DNA of 64,000 nt from CAYFZO01 sp965226235 (GTDB lineage: Bacteria; Pseudomonadota; Gammaproteobacteria; Poriferisulfidales; Oxydemutatoraceae), in contig OZ245335.1 of assembly GCA_965226235.1 (NCBI GenBank), forward strand, positions 1,116,001 to 1,180,000, read 5' to 3'. Numbering within the stretch: position 1 is the stretch's first letter; each line of letters opens with the position of its first letter. Below, piece after piece: positions 44,969 through 57,600 of this stretch. The translations under genes were made by a program, and so were the position numbers. Below the pieces are notes generated by a model. The model was not told the DNA's origin and ran no database searches. It worked only from the letters and a program-made list of their open reading frames with translations.

Positions 44969-45650
44969 GCAGACGGCTGCTGGCCAGATCCGCTCCCGCG
45001 ATCAGCGTAAGGCCAACTTCGGTACTACCCGCGCTAAACACCACCTGTTGCGTGGACAACGCCAGGCCGGCCCCGTCGTAATCCAGCGTCGCCACCAGCG
45101 ACTCGCCTGGCAACAACCGCGACGTTCCAAACGAGGTATCCACCCCCAGCAACAGCAACGACAGCGACGTCGAACTGAGTGCAGACATCGGAATCGACCC
45201 AAGCTCGGACCCCGCCTGGCTGACCACTGCAAAACGGAACTGACGCCTTTCCACTTCGACCGCCACCGACACCGGCAGAACCTCGGCGTTGATCACGGCG
45301 GCGGGATCGACCACCGCCGTCAGCACGCCATCCTCTGCAGCGGCCACCGCCGACAAGGTCACGGAAACCTCGGTGCTCTCCGCGTCGAATGTCCCCGGCG
45401 TCACGGACAACGCAACGCCGGTGCCGTCGTTATACGCCAGCGTCACCGCCAGCGTCTGTCCGCGCCCAGGGACGGAATCCCCAGCGAAGAGGCCATCCCC
45501 GCCAGTTGCACCCGCAACGAGGTCGAGCCCCCCGCCAGCAGGCTCACCACCGGAGCCGGGGCACCCGCCTCGCTCAGAACCACCAAGCGGAAGCGTCGCA
45601 GCGCGATCTCCACCGACAAAGTGGTCGAAACCACCCCGCGTGTACGCCAA
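44478..45650 (-). pseudogene. giant-gene fragment, frame in sense at about 45,468-44,950
   Basis: The useful part runs from G-Q-T-L-A-V-T-L-A-Y-N-D-G-T-G to S-S-R-L-R-V-E-A-V-E-V. It contains the module linker V-E-V-E-R-R-Q-F-R-F-A. Upstream (45,634-45,470) sense lies in a different frame (T-L-S-V-E-I-A-L-R-R-F-R-L). A likely missing base in G-C-G-G-A-C near 45,470 explains the switch. Confidence 0.65.
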
Positions 45651-48600
45651 CCCGGTCTTCGCCAGACAGTACCTCGCCCGAGGCGACCACCATCCCCAGC
45701 GGCGGTACTGCGTCGTGGCGCGCTTCGATGGTGAAGGTCGCCTGCAGCATAGTCGACGTCAGCGTCAGTTCAAGCGGAATGACTGTCACCGTCGTCGGCT
45801 GCAACGAAACCAGCAACTGCTCGCCCTCCATCAGCACATCCGGGTTCTCCAGTACCACCACCACCTCGGTCGTGCCGCCCGCCAGCACCCGCGCCGTGGT
45901 CGCAGGGACGAACGCCAGCGAAAACTGCCGCACCGCACTGACCAGAACCGATGCCGGCGTCAGCGAAGCGTTATAGTATTCATCATCCCCCGGCGACACT
46001 AAACTATCCGGCGGTAATGGTAATACCACCGCCGTCACCGTCGCGTTCGACTCCACTATCGCGTCACCAACCGTCCGCACCGTCAGTCGCGTCATTGACT
46101 CATCCGCCAGAAACACCACTTCCTTCTCAAACGGCGCGGTGTCCTCAAGTACGCGATTGCGATCTTGCGGTTCGTCAATCTGCACCGTCACCGTCAGCTC
46201 TGAAGCCGTGTCGCCCGGCCGCGTCAACTCAAAGACAATCTCCTCGCCTTCGGCCACTCCCAGATTATCGGGATGCTCATCAGGATCGAGAGCGATCGTC
46301 ACGAAGTCGTTGTCCACGATGGTGATAATCGCCTCGGGGAACCTCCCCACACCATCAACATCAGGCCTGCCCGGCAGGCTATTAATAATCGTAATTCGAG
46401 AGTCATTGCCTTGCTCCAAATCGAACAACAGAGTCTCGTCTCCTTCCATTTGCTCGTCCTCCTCGGCTTTGAGCACCCCCGAGAGGATAAGAAAACTCTG
46501 CCGCCAACGCCCCGCCACCTGCTTAAAGTCCGATCCCGAAATATCATCTCTAAAGCTCGTCTTAAGGCCGACATGAATTGGCACATCATTAAGCTCGACT
46601 GAGACGTCGTCTGCAGATACGGCGGATACAGATGCCTTCTCCAAGCTGTAGCCAGCAATAAAAAGCTCAACATTGACAAAAGCGTCATGGGGACGCTCGT
46701 CGGCTTCAAGAATGACCTCCCAAGCACCCTGCGGGGGGCCGCCTTCACTGATGTGCACCTGCGTGGTCGCAACATAAGCCTGCATTGGGGGAATGTCGTC
46801 ATCCAGCACCAGAACCGACGCCGACCCCGGCGACCTCACCACATAATATTCGGCCCCCCCCACCGCTACCGCCGCCGCTGCTACCGTCGCCGTCACCGTC
46901 GTGTGCTCCTCGAACTCAAGGTCTGAAAACGTCGTCACCGACAGTTGCGTCGTTGGCATGTCCGGCAGAAACATCACAGCCTCGGTCGACCGGACGCTAT
47001 CAGAAAGTATGTCGCCGCCGGCTTCGTCAATCCCCACCACCACCGTCAGCAGTGAAGCCAGGTCGCCCGTGCGCGTCAACTCAAAGACAATCTCATCGCC
47101 TTCGTCCACTTCCACCAGCCCGGAATCGCCGACAGCGCCCACTGCGGTGATCGTCACCAACGCCGTGTCGAGGACCACAACCGACGCCGGCCTCGACGAA
47201 GCGTTATAGTATTCGTCATCCCCCGGCGACGCTGAATAATCCGGCGAAAATACCACCACCGCCGTCACCGTCGTGTTCGACCCCACTATCGCGTCATCAA
47301 CCGTCGGCACCGTCAGTTGCGCCGTTGACGCGCCCGCCAGAAACACCACAGTCTTCTCAAACGGCGCGGTCTCCTCAAGTACGAGATTGGCATCTTGCGG
47401 TTCGTCAATCGCCACCGTCACCGTCAGCTCTGAAGTCGTGTCGCCCGGGCGCGTCAACTCAAAGACAATCTCCTCGCCTTCGTCGACTTCCGGATTATTG
47501 GCAGCGATCGTCACGAAGTCGTTGTCCACGATGGTGATAATCGTGTCGGGGAACACCTCATCACCATCAACATCAAGCCTGCCCGGTAAGCTATTAATAA
47601 GACTAATTCGAGGGTCACTATCGTTGTCTTGATAAAAATCAACCAACAGGGTCTCGTCTCCTTCCATTTGATCGTCATCCTTGACTATGAACTCATGACC
47701 CCCCTCGATCTCAACACTACGCCACTGCAAACCCCCATCCACCATCACCTGACTAAAGAACTCTCCGTGAATATCCCTAAAGTCCCGCTCAGGAACGGAG
47801 GCAGGAATTTCATCATCATCACTACCACCAGGAATCAGGAATGAGACGTCGTCTGCGGATGCGGCGGATACGGATTTCTTCTCCAAGAGATAGTTAGCTA
47901 CAAAAAGCCGAATAGCAAGAATCCTGTTATGGGGACGCTCGTCGGCGTCAAGAATGGCACGCCACTCATACTTCCCTCCATTTTCATTGATACGCACCTG
48001 CGTGGTCTCAGCATAAGCGCGCATTTCCGGAATGTCGTCATCCAGCACCAGAACCGACATCGACCCCGGCGACCCCGCCGCATAATATCCAGACTCCCCC
48101 TCCGCTACCGCCGCCGGTAGTACCGTCGCCGTCACCCTGGTGTGCGGCTCGAACTCAAGGTCTGAAAACGTCGGCACCGTCAGCCGCGCCGTTGACATGT
48201 CCGGCAGAAACACCACAGCTTCGGTCGGCCGGACGCTATCAGAAAGTATGTCGCCGCCGGCTTCGTCAATCCCCACCGTCACCGTCAGCTCTGAAGTCGG
48301 GTCGCCCGTGTGCGTCAACTCAAAGACAATCTCATCGCCTTCGCCCACTTCCACCAGCCCGGAATCGCCGATAGTGCCCACTGCGGTGATGGTCACCAGC
48401 GCCGTGTCGTCGTCGAGGACCAGAAGCGATGCCGGCGTCAGCGAAGCGTTATAGTATTCGCCATCCCCCGGCAACACCAAACTATCCGGCGGTAATGGTA
48501 ATACCACCGCTGTCACCGTCGCGTTCGACTCCGCTATCGCGTCACCAACCGTCGGCACCGTCAGTCGCGTCATTGACTCATCCGCCGGAAACACCACTTC

Positions 48601-51600
48601 CTTCGTAAACGGCGCGGTGTCTTCAAGTACGCGATTGGCATCTTGCGGTTCGTCAATCGCCACCGTCACCGTCAGCTCTGAAGTCAGGTCGCCCGGACGC
48701 GTCAACGCAAAGACAATCTCCTCGCCTTCGTCCACTTCCGGATTATCGGAAGCGATCGTCACGAAGTCGTTGTCCACGATGGTGATAATCGCCTCGGGGA
48801 ACACCTTCCTACCGCTAATACTATCAATCTCGACTTCCGGTAAGCTATTAATAAGACTAATTCGAGGGTCAATGCCGCTTTGCCTAAAATCGAGCAACAG
48901 AGTCTCGTCTCCTTCCATTTGATCGTCATCCTCGGCTATGAGCAAAAACCCGGAATCGGAGAAGCCGAGAGCCAAACGCCACTGCAAACGACCACCTACC
49001 GGCTTAAAGTCCGATCCCGAAATCCCCTCTTTAAAGATAGTCGTAGTGAAGGGCACCAACGACTCCCCCCCCCTCTTGAGTGAGACGTCGTCTCCGGATG
49101 CGGCGGATACGGATTCCTTCTCCAATAAGATTTCATATATAAGCAATACAAATTGCTTATCCACCAAATCGTTATGAGGACGCTCGTCGGCTTCAAAAAT
49201 GACACTAAAACCCCTCTGCCCGGGGCCGCCTTCACTGATGCGCACCTGCGTGGTCACAACATAAACCTGCATTTCCGGAATGTCGTCATCCCGTACCAGA
49301 ACTGATGTCGACCCCGGCGACCTCACCACATAATGTCCGGGCTCCCCCAACACCGTATCCGGCGGTACTACCACCGCCGTCACCGCCGTGTGCGGCTCGA
49401 AATCCTCGTCATTAACCGTCGGCACCGCCAGTTGCGTCGTTGGCATGTCCGGCAGAAACATCACAGCCTCGGTCGACCGGACGCTATCAGAAAGTATGTC
49501 GCCGGCTTCGTCAATCCCCACCACCACCGTCAGCAGTGAAGACAGGTTGCCGCCCGTGCGCGTCAACTCAAAGACAAGCTCCCTACCTTCTATCACTTCC
49601 ACCAGCCCGGAAGGGCCGACAGCGCCCACTGCGGTGATGCTCACCAACGCCGTGTCGTCGTCGAGGACCAGAAGCGACGCCGGCGTCGACGCAGCGTTAT
49701 AGTATTCGCCACTCTCCAAACCCGTCGGTGGCGCTATCGACGGATCCGGCGGTAAGACCACCGCCGTCACCGTCGTGTCCGGCTCCACTGTCGCGTCATT
49801 AGCCGTCCGCACCGTCAGTTGCGTCATTGAATCGCCCGCCAGGAATACCGCTTCCTGCGTAAACGGCGCGGTGTCCTCAAGTACGCGATTGGCATCTTGC
49901 GGTTCGCCAATCTGCACCGTCACCGTCAGTTGCGCCGTTGACTCGACCGCCGGGCGCGTCAGCACAAAGACAATCTCATTGCCTTCGGCCACTTCCGGAT
50001 TATCGGGAGCGATCGTCACGAAGTCGTTGTCCACGATGGTGATAACCTCATGAACAGACTTCATAGTAAAACCGAAACCTTCGTTTCCTGGATCATCGAT
50101 GACATATTCCGGGCGGAGACCTCCGGCCCTTTCGATCACAAGCCCAAACGTCTCGTCTCCTTCCATTAGATCGTCATCGTTGATGGTGACCGGTATATAC
50201 ACGACCTTCCGGTAAACCCCGTCTTCGAGCAACTTAAATCCTGAATGGCCGGGAGTAAACATATTACTGAACACTGGATAGTCTCCCGGGAAGTTTGCAC
50301 TGTTGTTTTTGCTCGAAAATGAAATGAAAAAACCCTCAGGAGGCGGTGCCTCGGCATCCATCACGATCCCGGCTTGATACACACCGTGTCCTTCACTGAG
50401 GCGCGTCTGCGTACTGGCAGTATAAATGCGCATTGCGGGGAAACCGTCATCCAGCACCCGAACCGATGCAGACCCCGGCGACCCCACCTCATAATACCCA
50501 GGCTCCCCCAACACCGTATCCGGCGGTGATACCACCGCCGTCACCATGGTGGGCTGTTCGTACGCATCGTCATCAACCGTCGGCACCGTCAGTTGCCTCG
50601 TTGACTCGCCCACCGGAAACACCACAGTCTTTATAGACGACGCGGTGTCCTCAAGTACGCGATTGGCATCTAGCGGTTCTTCAATCTCCACACCCACCGT
50701 CAGCGATGAAGCCAGGTTGCCCGCGCGCGTCAACTCAAAGACAATCTCATCGCCTTCGTCCACTTCCACCAGCCCGGAAGGGCCGACAGCGCCCACTGCG
50801 GTGATGGTCACTATCGTCGTGTCGTCGTCGAAGACCAGAAGCGACGCCGGCGTCGACGTAGCGTTATAGTATTCGCCACTCTCCAAACCCGTCGGTGGCG
50901 CTATCGACGGATCCGGCGGTAAGACCACCGCCGTCACCGTCGTGTCCGGCTCCACTGTCGCGTCATTAGCTGTCCGCACCGTCAGTTGCGTCATTGAATC
51001 GCCCGCCTGAAACACCGCTTCCTGCGTAAACGGCGCGGTGTCCTCAAGTACGCGATTGGCATCTTGCGGTTCGCCAATCGCCACCGTCACCGTCAGTTGC
51101 GCCGTTGACTCGACCGCCGGGCGCGTCAGCACAAAGATAATCTCCTCGCCTTCGGCCACTTCCGGATTATCGGGGGCGATCGTCACGAAGTCGTTGTCCA
51201 CGATGGTGATAACCTCATGAGCACCCTTCCCACTAAAATCGAAACGTCTGTGTCCTGGATCATCAATGACAATTTCCGGGCGGAGACCCGGGGCTCTTTC
51301 GATCAGAAGCCCAAACGTCTCGTCTCCTTCCATTAGATCGTCATCGTTGATGGTGACCGGTGTATACACGACCTTCCGGTAAACCCCGTCGACCAACTCA
51401 AATCCTGAAGGGCCGGGATTAACCTGATTAGAGAGCGATGAATAGTCTTTCGGGTCTTCTGCCCCTTTTCTTCGGGACGAAAATGCAATGAAAAAACCCT
51501 CAGGAGGCGGCGCCTCGGCATCCATCACGATCCCGGCTTGATACACACCGTGTCCTTCATTGAGGCGCGTCTGCGTACTGGCAGTATAAATGCGTATTTG

Positions 51601-54600
51601 GGGAAAACCGTCATCCAGCACCCGAACCGACGCAGACCCCGGCGACCTCACATAATAATGTCCGGGCTCCCCCAACACCGTATCCGGCAGTGATACCCCC
51701 GCCGTCACCGCCGTGGGCTGCTCGTACGCATCGTCATTCATCGTCTGCACCGTCAGTTGCCTCGTTGACTCGCCCACCGGAAACACCACAGGCAGGGTAG
51801 ACGGCGTAAGCGGCACGGTGTCCTCAAGTACGCGATTGGCATCTTGCGGTTCGTCAATCTCCACACCCACCGTCAGCGATGAAGCCAGGTTGCCCGTGCG
51901 CGTCAACTCAAAGACAATCTCATCGCCTTCGGTCACTTCCACCAGCAAAGAATCGCCGACACCTGCGGTGATGGTCACCAGCGCCGTGTCGTCATCGAGG
52001 ACCAGAACCGACGCCGGCGTCGACGCAGCGTTGTAATATTTGCCACTACTCGTTCTCTCCGGTGGTGTTTCCGGCGGATCCGGCGGTATTACCAGCGCCG
52101 TCACCGTCGACATTCCCTCGTCATTAGCCGTCGGCACCGTCAGTAACGCCGTTGCCATGCCCTCCGGAAACACCACAGTCTGCGTAAACGTAGACGGCGC
52201 GGTGCCGCCGACTTCGGTTTCGGTAATCACCGTCACCGGCAGTTCCGGAGCCAGGTCGCCCGCCGGGCGCGTCAACACAAAGTTGATGGGCGTGCCTTTT
52301 GCCACCACCCCCAGCGTCTCGGAACCGGTAGCGATCCTGATGTCGGGACCGGGAGCGATCGTTACGAAGTCGTTGTCCTCGATGGTGAGCGTCACCCTGT
52401 CCCCAGGGCTAAGAATTCTGATTTGAGGGTGAAGATTGGCACTTCTCTCCAACCTCAACAGTAGCGACTCCTCTCCTTCCATCAGGTCGATATCCTCATT
52501 CTCCTTCCTATCGATAGTGACGAGCGTCGAAGGTTCAACGACCTGCCGGTAAAAGAAGGTCACACCTTCGTCGCCGATCCTGCTAACCCGCTGAAATTCT
52601 GAATAGAATATCTCGACCACCTCATTTACCGGCTCAAAGTCTTCCAGGAACTGTGCGCTCCTCGACTCGCTGAAATATGCAAGACCAAAAGATAATAGCC
52701 TGCCATCCCTGTCATCGAAACTACGGGGACGCTCGTCGGATAGCGTCTCCGCAATGACCCGAAGCCTAAAACCGCTTCCTTCGCTGACGCTCACCTGGGT
52801 GCTGGCAGCATAAACGTTTATTCCGGGAACGTCGTTATCCCGCACCAGAACCGATGTCGACCCCGGCGACCTCACCACATAATGTCCGGGCTCCCCCAAC
52901 ACCGTGCCCGGCGGTACTACCACCGCCGTCACCGTCGTGTGCGGCTCGAAATCCTCGTCATTAACCGTCGGCACCGCCAGTTGCGCCGTTGGCATGTCCG
53001 GCAGAAACATCACCGCCTCGGTCGACCGGACGCTATCAGCAAGTATGTCGCCGCCGGCTTCGTCAATCCCCACCACCGCCGTTAGCGGTGAAGACAGGTT
53101 GCCCTCCGTGCGCGTCAACTCAAAGACAAGCTCCCTACCTTCTATCACTTCCACCAGCCCGGAAGGGCCGACAGCGCCCACTGCGGTGATGGTCACCAAC
53201 GCCGTGTCGTCGTCGAGGACCACAACCGACGCCGGCGTCGACGCAGCGTTATAGTATTCGCCACTCTCCAAACCCGTCGGTGGCGCTATCGACGAATCCG
53301 GCGGTAAGACCACCGCCGTCACCGTCGTGTCCGGCTCCGCTATCGCGTCATTAGCCGTCGGCACCGTCAGTAGCGCCGTTGACGCGCCCGCCAGGAATAC
53401 CGCTTCCTTCTCAAACGGCGCGGCCTCCTCAAGTACGCGATTGGCATCTTGCGGTTCGCCAATCTGTACCGTCACCGTCAGCGATGAAGCCAGGTCGCCC
53501 CCCGGGCGCGTCAGCACAAAGTTAATGGTCGTGCCTTCGGCCACCCCCAGCTTATCGGGAGCGATCGTCACGAAGTCGTTGTCCACGATGGTGATAACCT
53601 CATGAACAGACCCCATACTAAAATCGAAACCTTCGTTTCCTGGAGTATCGATGACAATTTCTGAGGGGAAAACCAAGCCCATTTCGATCAGAAGCCCAAG
53701 CCTCTCGTCTCCTTCCATTAGATCGTCATCGTTGATGGTGACCGGTATATACACGACCTTCCGGTAAAAGAAGGTCACACCTCCGTCGACGCTAACCCGC
53801 TGAAATCCTGAATGGCCGGGATTAAACGAAATAGTGAGCCTTGGAGAGTCTTCCGGGATGCCTGCACCCCCGCTTCTGGTCGAAAATGAAATGAAAAAAC
53901 CACGATCACTAGGCGGCGGTGCCTCGGCATCCATCACGATCCCAGCTTGATACACACCGTGTCCTTCATCAAGGCGCGTCTGCGTACTGGCAGTATAAAT
54001 GCGCATTGCGGGAAAACCGTCATCCAGCACCCGAACCGACGCCGACCCCGGCGACCCCACCTCATAATACCCAGGCTCCCCCAACACCGTATCCGGCGGT
54101 GATACCACCGCCGTCACCGTGGTGGGCTGCTGGTACGCATCGTCATTAACCGTCGGCACCGTCAGTTGCCTCGTTGACTCGCCCACCGGAAACACCACAG
54201 TCTTTATAGACGACGCGGTGTCCTCAAGTACGCGATTGGCATCTTGCGGTTCGTCAATCTCCACACCCACCGTCAGCGATGAAGCCAGGTTGCCCGCGCG
54301 CGTCAACTCAAAGACAATCTCCTCGCCTTCGACCACTTCCACCAGCCTGGAATCGCCGACAGCGCCCACTGCGATGATGGTCACTATCGTCGTGTCGTCG
54401 TCGAAGACCAGAAGCGACGCCGGCGTCGACGCAGCGTTATAGTATTCGCCACTCTCCAAACCCGTCGGTGGCGCTATCGACGGATCCGGCGGTAAGACCA
54501 CCGCCGTCACCGTCGTGTCCGGCTCCACTGTCGCGTCATTAGCCGTCCGCACCGTCAGTTGCGTCATTGAATCGCCCGCCAGGAATACCGCTTCCTGCGT

Positions 54601-57600
54601 AAACGGCGCGGTGTCCTCAAGTACGCGATTGGCATCTTGCGGTTCGCCAATCGCCACCGTCACCGTCAGTTGCGCCGTTGACTCGACCGCCGGGCGCGTC
54701 AGCACAAAGACAATCTCATTGCCTTCGGCCACCCCCAGCTTATCGGGAGCGAGATCGGGAGCGATCGTCACGAAGTCGTTGTCCACGATGGTGATAGCCT
54801 CATGAGCAGGGGAAGGGGAACCTTTGAAATTTCCTGGAGGATCAATGACATATTCCGGGCGGAGACCTCCGGCCCTTTCGATCACAAGCCCAAACGTCTC
54901 GTCTCCTTCCATTAGATCGTCATCGTCGATGGTGACCGGTATATACACGACCTTCCGGTAAACCCCGTCTTCGAGCAACTCAAATCCTGAAAGGCCGGGA
55001 CTAAACATATTACTGATCGCTGGATAGTCTTCCGGGGAGTCTGCACTGTTGCCTTTGGTCGAAAATGAAATGGAAAACCCACGATCACTAGGAGGCGGTG
55101 CCTCGGCATCTATAACGATCCCGGCTTGATACACACCGTGTCCTTCATTGATGCTCGTCCGCGTACTGGCAGTATAAATGCGTATTGCGGGAAAACCGTC
55201 ATCCAGCACCCGAACCGACGCAGACCCCGGCGACCTCACATAATAATGTCCAGGCTCCCCCAACACCGTATCCGGCGGTGATACCACCGCCGTCACCGCC
55301 GTGGGCTGCTCGTACGGATTGTCATTCACCGTCGGCACCGTCAGTTGCACCGCTGACTCGCCCGCCGGAAACACCACAGTCTTCTCAAACGGCGCGGTCT
55401 CCTCAAGTACGCGATTGGCATCTTGTGGTTCTTCAACCACCACCTTCACCGCCAGCTCTACATCCGGGTCGCCCGTGCGCGTCAACTCAAAGACCATCTC
55501 ATCGCCTTCGGTCACTTCCACCAGCAAAGAATCGCCGACACCTGCGGTGATGGTCACCAGCGCCGTGTCGTCATCGAGGACCAGAACCGACGCCGGCGTC
55601 GACGCAGCGTTGTAATATTTGCCACTACTCGTTCTCTCCGGTGGTGTTTCCGGCGGATCCGGCGGTATTACCAGCGCCGTCACCGTCAACATTCCCTCGT
55701 CATTAGCCGTCGGCACCGTCAGTTGCGCCGTTGCCATGCCCTCCGGAAACACCACAGTCTGCGTAAACGTAGACGGCGCGGTGCCGCCGACTTCGGTTTC
55801 GGTAATCACCGTCACCGGCAGTTCCGGAGCCAGGTCGCCCGCCGGGCGCGTCAACACAAAGTTGATGGGCGTGCCTTTTGCCACCACCCCCAGCGTCTCG
55901 GAACCGGTAGCGATCCTGATGCCGGGATCGGGAGCGATCGTCACGAAGTCGTTGTCCTCGATGGTGAGCGTCACCCTGTTCCCAGGGCTAAGAATTCTGA
56001 TTTGAGGGTGAAGATTGGCACTTCTCTCCAACTTCAACAGTAGCGACTCCTCTCCTTCCATTAGGTCGTCATCGATAGTGACGAGCGCCGGAAATTCAAC
56101 GACCTGCCGGTAAAAGAAGGTCACACCTCCGTCGACGCTAACCCGCTGAAATTCTGAGAAGAATATATCGACCAGCTCATTTAGCGGCTCAAAGTCTTCC
56201 CGGAACCGTGCGCTCCCCGACTCGCTTGTATATGCAAGAGGAAAAGATAATAGCCTGCCATCCCTGTCATCGAAACTACGGGGACGCTCGTCGTATCGCG
56301 TCTCCGCAATGACCCGAAGCCTAAAACCGCTTCCTTCGCTGACGCTCGCCTGCGTGCTGGCAGCATAAATGTCTATTCTGGGAACGTCATTATCCCGCAC
56401 CAGAACCGATGTCGACCCCGGCGACCTCACCACATAATGTCCGGGCTCCCCCAACACCGTGCCCGGCGGTACTACCACCGCCGTCACCGTCGTGTGCGGC
56501 TCGAACTCATCGTCATTAACCGTCGGCACCGCCAGTTGCGTCGTTGGCATGCCCGGCAGAAACATCACCGCCTCGGTCGACCGGACGCTATCAGCAAGTA
56601 TGTCGCCGCCGGCTTCGTCAATCCCCACCACCACCGTCAGCGGTGAAGACAGGTTGCCCTCCGTGCGCATCAACTCAAAGACAAGCTCCCCACCTTCTAT
56701 CACTTCCACCAGCCCGGAAGGGCCGACAGCGCCCACTGCGGTGATGGTCACCAGCGCCGTGTCGTTGTCGCGGACCAGAACCGACGCCGGCGTCGACGCA
56801 GCGTTATAGTATTCGCCACTCTCCAAACCCGTCGGTGGCGCTATCGACGGATCCGGCGGTAATACCACCGCCGTCACCGTCGTGTCCGACTCCGCTATCG
56901 CGTCATTAGCCGTCGGCACCGTCAGTAGCGCCGTTGACGCGCCCGCCGGGAATACCGCTTCCTGCGTAAACGGCGCGGTGTCCTCAAGTACGCGATTGGT
57001 ATCTTGCGGTTCGCCAATCTGCACCGTCACCGTCAGTTGCGCCGTTGACTCGACCGCCGGGCGCGTCAGCACAAAGACAATCTCCTCGCCTTCGGCCACT
57101 TCCGGCTTACCGGGAGCGATCGTCACGAAGTCGTTGTCCACGATGGTGATAACCTCATGAACAGACTTCATACTCGGACCGAAACCTCCGTTTCCTGGAG
57201 GATCAATGACATATTCCGGGCGGAGACCCGGGCCCCTTTCGATCAGAAGCCCAAACGTCTCGTCTCCTTCCATTAGATCGTCATCGTTGATGGTGACCGC
57301 TCTATACACGACCTTCCGGTAAACCCCGTCTTCGAGCAACTGAAATCCTGAATGGCCGGGATTAAACGTATTAAAGAACACTGGATAGTCTTCCGGGAAT
57401 CCTGCCTCTTTTCTTCTGTCCGAAAATGCAATGTTAATACCACTAGCACTAGGCGGCGGTGCCTCGGCATCCATCACGATCCCGGCTTGATACACACCGT
57501 GTCCTTCATTGAGGCGCGTCTGCGTACTGGCAGTATAAATGCGCATTGCGGGAAAACCGTCATCCAGCACCCGAACCGATGCAGACCCCAGCAACCTCGC

